DNA of 64,000 bases from positions 1 through 64,000 of the forward strand of contig JAUJOR010000023.1 of NCBI GenBank assembly GCA_030447525.1, written 5' to 3'. The notes under the pieces were generated by a model, which was not told the DNA's origin, did no database searches, and was given only the letters and a program-made list of their open reading frames with translations. Each line of letters begins with the position of its first letter. Position 1 is the stretch's first letter. A program made the position numbers and the translations under genes. The DNA comes from Chloroflexota bacterium. GTDB taxonomy: Bacteria; Chloroflexota; UBA11872; UBA12225. Below, in pieces: positions 58,090-64,000 of the stretch.

Positions 58090-59039
58090 GCCGGTTCGAT
58101 CTCGCCGGCGGGCGCCCCACGCAAGGAGCCGCCATCACTCGATGCCCCGGCCCGTGCGGCGCGGCCGCGCAGCACGCCGAGGTCGAAGGATGTACCCGGC
58201 TCGAGCACCCGCACCTCGACGTCGGGCGCCAGGTCCCGCGCGTGCTCCAGGAAGTCGAGCGGCGGCCGAGCCAGGTACGACCAATGGCGCAGATGCATCC
58301 CGGCCGGCGCGAACGTCCCCCAGTGGATGGGGATGGCGACCTGCGGCCGAATCAGGCGCAGCGCCCGCGCCGCCTGCAGCGCGTCCATGTGGCCGGGACC
58401 AGGGCCCGGTCCCCAGCCGGCGACCGGCAGCAGGGCCACGTCCACCGGGCCGAGCGCCGCCATCTCGGGGAACAAGTCGGTGTCGCCGGCAAAGTAGACG
58501 CGGGCGCTCCCCTCGACGACGAAGCCCAGGCAGCCCCCGAAGGGGCCGAACGGCGCGCGGAACCCGCTGTGACGGGCCGGCGTCGCTACGACCCGCACGC
58601 CGTTGATCTCGACGGCGGCCCCGGGATGCATCTCGCGGGCATTACGGAAACCCTGCCGCAGGAGGAACGCCCCGGCACGCCGCGGCGCCAGCACCGGCAC
58701 GTTCGGTCCAAGTTGCCGCAGCGAGGGCACGTCCAGGTGGTCATGGTGCATGTGCGAGATCAGGACGGCGTCGACCGCACCGGTCGAGACGTCACCTGCC
58801 AGGGAAGGGCGGCGCATCAGGGCCGAGACTCGGCCACGCAGCAGCGGATCGGTCAGAAGCCTCGTCCCATGGAGATCGATCAGCACAGTGGCGTGTCCGA
58901 GGAACCGAATCCGTCCCGGCGGCCGGCTGTCCTCGCCCTGATCGCCCGCGCTGCCCTTGCAGGATCCCAAAGGACGCCCGGCACGGGCATGGCCGAGACT
59001 CCCATCCCTGGCCTGCGTATACTGCGGTTCAGCCGGCAT
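58086..59039 (-). CDS. MBL-fold metallohydrolase (UlaG-like)
   Basis: A 317-residue hydrolase. ATG 59039 starts the frame (a TTG at 59045 is possible); no later start exists before the fold, which begins RIRFLGHATVLIDLHGTRLL. The metal motif is HMHHDHLD (H-x-H-x-D-H), followed by VVATPARHSG, the third ligand FAGDTDLFPEM and IPIHWGTFAP. This is the UlaG/NAPE-hydrolysing-type branch: L-ascorbate-6-phosphate lactonase, phosphodiesterase or related. First gene of a minus-strand operon with the phosphodiesterase and sulfatase genes. All three are hydrolases of acid esters, which suggests one pathway. Confidence 0.88.
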   Translation of the reverse strand: MPAEPQYTQARDGSLGHARAGRPLGSCKGSAGDQGEDSRPPGRIRFLGHATVLIDLHGTRLLTDPLLRGRVSALMRRPSLAGDVSTGAVDAVLISHMHHDHLDVPSLRQLGPNVPVLAPRRAGAFLLRQGFRNAREMHPGAAVEINGVRVVATPARHSGFRAPFGPFGGCLGFVVEGSARVYFAGDTDLFPEMAALGPVDVALLPVAGWGPGPGPGHMDALQAARALRLIRPQVAIPIHWGTFAPAGMHLRHWSYLARPPLDFLEHARDLAPDVEVRVLEPGTSFDLGVLRGRAARAGASSDGGSLRGAPAGEIEPA

Positions 59040-59113
59040 CGACAATGGACTCTACCGCCTCACTTCCAACCGGTGTCTCGCTCGCCTCGTCCGCTCCCCT
59101 TGCGCCCCAAGGC

Positions 59114-59644
59114 ATGACCAGCCCCGAGATCCGCGGAGCGCACACCACGCTCCGGCCGGCTGCGGATGCCGATGTGGACCTGCTCGTCGCCTGGTTCGCC
59201 GATCCCAGCGTCTACGCGCACTGGGACGGGGCGCCGAAATCGCCGGCGCAGGTGGTGGCCGAGGGCTACACCGGGGGCCATAGGCCGGCGACCGAGCCGT
59301 TCATCGTCGAGGCCGCGGGCGAGCCGGTGGGCTACATCCAGTATTGTCCCGACGACGCCACCTGCGGCGGGATCGACCTGTTCCTCATCCCGGCGGCCCG
59401 CGGGCGGGGGCTGGGGCCGGACGCCGCCCGCGCGCTGGTGCGCTACTTGTTGGTGGAGCGCGGCTGGCGGCGCGTGACGGTGGACCCGGGAGTGGCGAAC
59501 GTCCGGGCGATCCGCGCCTGGGAGAAGGCCGGCTTCGTCTACCAGCGGGACTGGCCGGACCACCCGGACGGCCCGGCGGTACTTATGGCCATCGACGCCC
59601 GCGGGCCGGGCGAAACGCGAGCATCACGTTACCCCACGCCGTGA
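59114..59644 (+). CDS. GNAT family N-acetyltransferase (RimJ/AacA4-like)
   Basis: A 176-residue enzyme. ATG 59114 is preferred because the fold begins RGAHTTLRPAADADVDLLVA; an in-frame ATG at 59045 would overlap the divergent gene's start region. Landmarks are WFADPSVYAHW, the central strand PVGYIQYCPDDATCGGIDLF, the acetyl-CoA motif IPAARGRGLGPDAARALVRY (R-G-R-G-L-G) and VNVRAIRAWEKAGF-like VANVRAIRAWEKAGFVYQRD. The pattern resembles aminoglycoside 6'-N-acetyltransferases of the AacA4 type, but the substrate cannot be confirmed. It diverges from the MBL-operon. Confidence 0.85.
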   Translation: MTSPEIRGAHTTLRPAADADVDLLVAWFADPSVYAHWDGAPKSPAQVVAEGYTGGHRPATEPFIVEAAGEPVGYIQYCPDDATCGGIDLFLIPAARGRGLGPDAARALVRYLLVERGWRRVTVDPGVANVRAIRAWEKAGFVYQRDWPDHPDGPAVLMAIDARGPGETRASRYPTP

Positions 59645-59830
59645 TTGCCGTCACGTCATAGCTTGACCCGATCTATGCTGCGCGAGGAGCTCAGCCCCGA
59701 TCCGCTCCACGACGGCGTGGTCGAAGAAATGGGCTAGCGAGTAGTACGAGTAGGAGTGGAACCAAGAACCGGTCTTGCGTAAGGATCAGGGGGAGCCCGG
59801 TCGCAGACTGGTGTGTGCCACAATGGACAC

Positions 59831-60841
59831 GTGCCGACACCGCAAGTGGCCGGGCGCGGCGTACGTGCCCTCCCCAAGGCGCATCTGCACCTGCACCTCG
59901 AGGCGGCGCAACGGCCATCGATGCTGCGCGAGCTGTCCGAGCGGTACGGGCTGCCGACGGCTGAAGCCAGCGACGGCACCTTCGCGACGTTCCTGCGTAC
60001 CGCCAGGGTCGTGTTCACTGCGCTGCACACGGTGGACGACTACGTTCGCCTGGTGCGCGAGATGGCCGAGGATGGCGCGGCCGAGGGTACAGTGTGGCTG
60101 GAGCCAGCCGTATGGCTTACGCAAGCGCAGGCCGAGCGGCTTGGCCTGGCTAATGAGGAGGCCGTACTCGAGCTGCTGCTGGACGCCGCGCGCCAGGCGC
60201 AGGCCAAGACAGGCGTCGGCATCGGCTTCATGGTGTCTACCAATCGAATGCGGCCCCCCGCTGAAGCGGTGGCGCTGGCGCACCTGGCGGCACGCTACGC
60301 CGGCCGCGGTGTGGTGAGCTTTGGGTTGGCCGACGACGAGGCGCACGGACCGGCGGCGCCCTTCGCTGAGGCATTCGCCATCGCTCGTGCCGCGGGCCTG
60401 ATCAGCGCACCGCATGCCGGCGAGCACGCTGGTCCTGCGAGCGTGCGCGCGGCGCTCGACGCGCTCGGGGCGCGACGCATCCAGCACGGGGTGAGATCGA
60501 TCGAAGATCCGGCCCTCGTCCGGCGATTGGTTGATGAGCGCGTCTGCCTGGATGTGTGTCCGACGTCAAACGTCCAGTTGGGCGTGACTCGGTCGCTGGA
60601 GGACCATCCGCTGCCAGCCCTGCTGCAGGCGGGCGTGACGGTGAGCCTGAATGCGGACGATCCGGTCATCTTTGGCTGCGGCCTGCTGGATGAGTACGAG
60701 CGCTCGAGGCGCGTCTTCGGCTTTGACGACACGGTCATGGCGACCATTGCCGCCAGCTCGATTCGCGCCAGCGGCGCGCCAGAGTCGATCCGCACCAGCG
60801 CTCTGGCGCGAATTGACGACTGGCTCCTGGACGGTAGGTAG
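59831..60841 (+). CDS. adenosine deaminase family protein
   Basis: A 336-residue amidohydrolase; GTG 59831 is chosen, with GTG 59813 possible. The zinc ligands are H18/H20 in KAHLHLHLE. The catalytic H195 and E198 lie in SAPHAGEHAGP. IQHGVRSIED, CPTSNVQLG, and D276-D277 in VSLNADDPVIFGCGL complete the site (most homologs have N-T-D-D; alanine here). The middle FGLADDEAHGPAAPFAEAF carries the substrate loop. The reaction would be deamination of adenosine, adenine or a related 6-aminopurine to the 6-oxo form in the cytoplasm. Specificity cannot be decided. Confidence 0.9.
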   Translation: MPTPQVAGRGVRALPKAHLHLHLEAAQRPSMLRELSERYGLPTAEASDGTFATFLRTARVVFTALHTVDDYVRLVREMAEDGAAEGTVWLEPAVWLTQAQAERLGLANEEAVLELLLDAARQAQAKTGVGIGFMVSTNRMRPPAEAVALAHLAARYAGRGVVSFGLADDEAHGPAAPFAEAFAIARAAGLISAPHAGEHAGPASVRAALDALGARRIQHGVRSIEDPALVRRLVDERVCLDVCPTSNVQLGVTRSLEDHPLPALLQAGVTVSLNADDPVIFGCGLLDEYERSRRVFGFDDTVMATIAASSIRASGAPESIRTSALARIDDWLLDGR

Positions 60842-60938
60842 CCCTACAGCCCTATCGGCAGCATGCTCTCGGCGCAGCCCAGCGCCGCTCCGGTCTCTCC
60901 GGACCGGGGCCGGGCATGGCAACGCGTGCGGTGGGCCA

Positions 60939-61067
60939 GGTGCCGGCAACCCTGCCCTCAGGGCCAAGTCTTGCACCCGGAACGGATCGAAACTAATGCC
61001 ATCCTACCCAAGTGCCGGCAACCCTACCAACAGGGCAACCCTACCAACAGGGCCGGGTCTTGCACCG
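60939..61067. repeat. two copies of a hairpin-bearing repeat with an internal 17-bp tandem duplication
   Basis: Copy A (60939-60978) and copy B (61011-61067) share the frame GTGCCGGCAACCCT ... AGGGCC-GGTCTTGCACC with small changes. In copy B AACCCTACCAACAGGGC is present twice in tandem (61020-61036, 61037-61053). Each unit forms a small CCCT/AGGG hairpin. The block lies between the converging adenosine deaminase and YedK-type genes, so it could end transcription or be a mobile intergenic element. Confidence 0.75.
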
Positions 61068-61077
61068 CGCACCAGGG

Positions 61078-61767
61078 TTACTCCGGCAGATCCAGCGGCA
61101 GGAGCAACTGCGGCGAGTCGTTGGCGACGGCGTTGACCGCTCGGCTCACCGGAAAGGCTTCCATACGCGCGGCGGGATAGGGCACGAGCAACGCCAGGAG
61201 GCGCGTTGTATCCTGGACCGCTGGATCAAGCCACACCGCCTCAGCCTCTGGAGTGAGGATCACCGGCATGCGGTGATGGAAGGTGGCCATCAGCTCGTTG
61301 GGTGCGGTGGTGACGATCGTGCAGGTCCGCAGGGCCTCCCCGCCCTCGGGGGGCATCCACTCGTCCCACAGGCCGGCGAAGGCGAACGGCTCGCTAGAGC
61401 GGAGGCGGATGTGCATCGGCTGCTTCGTCTTGGCCCCAGGGGCAGCCGCTGCCCACTCGTAGAAGCCATCGGCGGGGATGAGCGCCCGACGACGCTTCAG
61501 GGCCTCCCGGAAGGCCGGCTTCTCGGCCAGCGTCTCCGCCCGGGCGTTGATCATCTTCGCCCCCATGGTGGGGTCCTTGGCCCACCGAGGTACCAGGCCC
61601 CAGCGCATCCGCTTCAGCTGGCGTGCACCGTCGTCGGTCACGGTGACTACTGTCTGGGTAGGGGCGACGTTGTAGCGCGGGCTAGTGCCCCCGCCCTGGG
61701 TCGGCGGGGCGCCAAAGCGGCGGGCGACGACCCCCGGCTCGGCCGTGAGGGTGAAGCGGCCGCACAT
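61078..61767 (-). CDS. SOS response-associated peptidase family protein (HMCES/YedK)
   Basis: A 229-residue protein with a perfect AAGGAGGT eight bases or so before ATG 61767. It begins MCGRF; Cys2 becomes the N-terminal catalytic residue that forms a thiazolidine link with abasic sites in single-stranded DNA. Other family marks are YNVAPTQ (about 31-37), RWGLVPRWAK, INARAETLAEKPAFREAL, IPADGFYEW and HHRMPVIL, holding the conserved Asn, Glu and His. The protein shields abasic sites in stalled forks. No LexA-type box is evident. Confidence 0.93.
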   Translation of the reverse strand: MCGRFTLTAEPGVVARRFGAPPTQGGGTSPRYNVAPTQTVVTVTDDGARQLKRMRWGLVPRWAKDPTMGAKMINARAETLAEKPAFREALKRRRALIPADGFYEWAAAAPGAKTKQPMHIRLRSSEPFAFAGLWDEWMPPEGGEALRTCTIVTTAPNELMATFHHRMPVILTPEAEAVWLDPAVQDTTRLLALLVPYPAARMEAFPVSRAVNAVANDSPQLLLPLDLPE

Positions 61768-62377
61768 CCCCGACCTCCTTTCCCAGTCGCCCGCGGCCTC
61801 GGGCAACCGTGTCCCTGATGATACCACGGGACTGCACGTTTGTGCAGCATCCAAGGAGCCACAGACTTGCCTTGCCGGGCGAGTGTGCATCAGCGCGTCT
61901 GGGCGGCGGCTGGCGCCGTGACGACCCCCCGCGATCCGTGCGCAAGGCATGCGGTGGCCGTCTCGGGGGCGCAGCGGGTGCCCGAAAGGGAGTTCGTCGA
62001 GGCGGCGGGCCGGCGGGAGCGTGACCCGCGTGCATCCCCCCGTCTACTACTGCGCCAGGGTCGCCGTGCGCTGGCCCGTGGTGACCCCCTGGCACGCCTG
62101 CGCCTCGCCTGGACGGGGCCCCGTCTCCGGGGCGCGCCGCTGTGGTATCCGACGCATCAGCGGCGTCACGGGAGCGCCGGGGGAGGAGCCGTCATCGGGG
62201 TGGCGGGAAAGCGGGAGAGCGTCCGCCTGCCATCCAGGGCACCGGCCTCCTCTATAATCAGGGCCGCTTCAGGCAAGCTGTGGTCGAGTGACACCGGAGA
62301 GCGACGGCCCAACCCCCTCCCTCCCCGATCCTCGGTCGTTCATGTCCCTTGGTCCGATGATAAGGACTACCACGACA
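61768..62377. other. intergenic region, no supported gene; carries a consensus -10 box
   Basis: No frame in this 610-base gap has convincing protein-like composition. TATAAT at 62253-62258 matches the -10 consensus; no good -35 lies 17 bases upstream. Transcription would start near 62265 and give a leader of about 110 bases for the sulfatase at 62378. The left part, upstream of the YedK-type gene, should hold its promoter. Confidence 0.45.
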
Positions 62378-64000
62378 ATGACGCCAAGATCCTCGAGCTC
62401 CGGCCGCTCGAACAATCGGGCATTGGCGCAGCGAGGGCGGAGGAGGCCAGGGGGCGGGAACGACCGCCCCAACATCCTGCTGATCATGTCCGACCAGCAC
62501 CGCGGCGATTGCCTGGACTTCGTTACCCAGGCCACCGGGGCTCGCATCCCCGTTCAGACCCCGCACCTGCGTCGGCTCGCCTCCGAGGGCGTCGGCTTCA
62601 CCCGCTTCTACTCGGAGTCCCCGGTCTGCGTCCCGGCGCGCGCCATCCTCCAGACCGGTATGCTCCCCCACCGCCTCGGCATGTACTCCAACGCCGAGGT
62701 GCTCCCCGCCGACCATCCCACGCTCGCCCGCTGCCTCGCGGACGCGGGCTACTTCTGCCAGGCCGTCGGCAAGATGCACTTCCGCCCGGTGCGCGAGCCC
62801 CATGGGTTCCACCGCCTCTGGCTCTCCGAGGAGATCCCCTGGACGATCGAGGAGGACGAGTTCCTCCAGTTCATGATCGCAGCCGGCTACGGCCACGTGG
62901 AGGAGCCCCATGGCATTCGCCACGAGCTTTACCACGCCCCCCAGCCCAGCCAGCTCCCGGAGACCCATCACACTACCGCCTGGACCGGACGCCAGACCAT
63001 CGCCTTTCTTCGAGAGCACCAGCAGCACCGTGGCGACCAGCCGTTCTTCTGCTGGACCAGCTTCCAGAAGCCCCACCCGCCGTACGAGCCGCCCGTGCCC
63101 TGGCACCGCATGTACCAGCCCTGGATGGCCCCGGCCGCCATCCGCAGCACGGAGGAGTTCACCTGGCTCCCTGCAGCCACCCGCGCCGGAGTCGGCCAGG
63201 GCCACTACCCGGACGTGGACACGCTGGCCACCATGTGGAGCTACTACATGAGCTCCATCTCCTTCATCGACTCGTGGATCGGCATGATCCTGGACGAGCT
63301 CGAGCGCCTTGGCCTACGCGAGAACACCATCATCATCTACACGGCCGACCACGGCGAGATGATGGGCGACCACTGGGCATTCCAGAAATCCCGCTTCTAC
63401 GACCAGGCCGCCTGTGTCCCCGGCCTGCTCTCCTGGCCCGCCGGGGGTATCGGCACCGTCGGCATCTCCGGCGCCGGCACAGAGCTCCCCGAGGGCGCTG
63501 TCCGTACCCAGCTCGCCGGTCTTGCCGACGTTGTGCCCACGCTTCTCGACGCCGCCGGCCTCGATCCCGCCCCGCATGGGCTCCGCCCCGACGGCCTCAG
63601 CCTCCTTCCCACAGCCAGGGACAACGCCGCCACGCGGGATGTCTTTATCGGCCAGGTCGGCAAGGGCCACCAGGCCAGCTACACCGCCATCGGCGACGAC
63701 TGGAAGTACATCTATGACGCCTCCCAAAACCGAGAGCTCCTCTTCCACTACCGTGGCGCTGACGCCGAGCTAGAGGACTTCCTCTCTACCGGCGGCGAAC
63801 GGCACGTCGCCGAGGCCCGCCACCTCCGCGAGCGCCTCCAGCAACGCTACCGCCAGGACGGGGCCACCGAATCGCTCGACGAGACGAGCCCGAATGGCTT
63901 CCGCCTCTACCCCGCCCGGCCAAACCGCCGGCCCCCGCCCGGCCCCAGCGGCGCCCGTCCAGGGAACCTCCAGTATGCCCGCTGGATCCAGACTCGCCCG
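62378..64000 (+). CDS. type I sulfatase (partial, runs off right edge)
   Basis: A frame of 541 codons still open at base 64000. ATG 62378 (AAGGA 12 bases upstream) is chosen; in-frame ATGs at 62342 and 62357 are alternatives. The body begins NDRPNILLIMSDQHRGDCLD, with D39-Q40 as metal ligand. The formylglycine cysteine is C84 in SPVCVPARAILQTG, followed by GMLPHRLGMYS. TIIIYTADHGEMMGDHWAFQ is the second metal site, and TSFQKPHPPYEPPVPW the substrate-facing loop. Similar to arylsulfatases and choline-sulfatase-like enzymes; no signal peptide. The C-terminus is Arg/Pro-rich at the edge, so the stop is probably close. Confidence 0.9.
   Translation, partial: MTPRSSSSGRSNNRALAQRGRRRPGGGNDRPNILLIMSDQHRGDCLDFVTQATGARIPVQTPHLRRLASEGVGFTRFYSESPVCVPARAILQTGMLPHRLGMYSNAEVLPADHPTLARCLADAGYFCQAVGKMHFRPVREPHGFHRLWLSEEIPWTIEEDEFLQFMIAAGYGHVEEPHGIRHELYHAPQPSQLPETHHTTAWTGRQTIAFLREHQQHRGDQPFFCWTSFQKPHPPYEPPVPWHRMYQPWMAPAAIRSTEEFTWLPAATRAGVGQGHYPDVDTLATMWSYYMSSISFIDSWIGMILDELERLGLRENTIIIYTADHGEMMGDHWAFQKSRFYDQAACVPGLLSWPAGGIGTVGISGAGTELPEGAVRTQLAGLADVVPTLLDAAGLDPAPHGLRPDGLSLLPTARDNAATRDVFIGQVGKGHQASYTAIGDDWKYIYDASQNRELLFHYRGADAELEDFLSTGGERHVAEARHLRERLQQRYRQDGATESLDETSPNGFRLYPARPNRRPPPGPSGARPGNLQYARWIQTRP

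Noticed and set aside
61840..63717. 625-codon plus-strand open frame
   Set aside because: Arg/Pro/His-rich and out of frame with the sulfatase whose motifs (SDQH, CVPAR, DHGEM) lie in another plus-strand frame starting at 62378.

Overview
This is a GC-rich bacterial chromosome segment. The mix is DUF3618 and holin-type envelope proteins, many lone Tat/Sec lipoprotein solute-binding proteins, sulfatases, mandelate-racemase and SDR catabolic enzymes, and a SCO6880-type conjugation gene. This suggests a soil or thermophilic Chloroflexota bacterium (Thermomicrobia-like); an actinobacterium is the main alternative. The assignment is inference from gene content, not from a marker gene. I found no rRNA, tRNA or CRISPR array.

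Layout. 1-3258 (minus strand): the 5' end of a conjugation protein, then a DUF3618 / holin-family / low-complexity envelope trio. 3733-11025: lipid kinase, enolase-superfamily dehydratase, SDR, a GH1-RmlD fusion and an RraA-family protein, consistent with sugar or sugar-acid metabolism. 11295-15130: a hairpin/terminator leader followed by an oligopeptide-type ABC importer without ATPases. 15114-23732: a metal-homeostasis island with two P1B ATPases around an ArsR/SmtB regulator, an interrupted ycnI, copC-copD and a broken DUF1622 gene. 23853-25561: an ABC exporter pair. 25739-30366 (minus): a five-gene operon combining a DUF4242 protein, an acyl-CoA-dehydrogenase-like flavoprotein and an SsuABC-type importer. 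30571-31151: a BrnT/BrnA-like toxin-antitoxin module. 31187-41607: serine hydrolase, broken sulfatase, two solute-binding proteins, GNAT, a pair of ferritin-like proteins and a cyclase. 41855-46624: remnants of a MarR/monooxygenase pair, a DrrAB exporter with divergent TetR, and AraC-VOC-DoxX. 46735-51886: ROK regulator facing a sugar-binding protein and an alkaline-phosphatase-family enzyme. 52003-53712: a UvrA-like ABC protein with an internal deletion. 54444-59039 (minus): MBL hydrolase, holin-phosphodiesterase and sulfatase operon. 59114-64000: GNAT, adenosine deaminase, HMCES/YedK protein and a sulfatase running off the edge.

The most striking overall feature is decay and rearrangement. 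At least seven genes are interrupted or truncated: dppB-like, ycnI, the copC-copD tail, DUF1622, a sulfatase, the MarR/monooxygenase pair and the UvrA-like gene. Short tandem duplications of 10-31 bp recur through the window, and one of them causes a frameshift. A 78-bp element occurs twice, 37 kb apart, at 88% identity. Some single-base breaks could be sequencing errors; the multi-base deletions and duplications are less easily explained that way.
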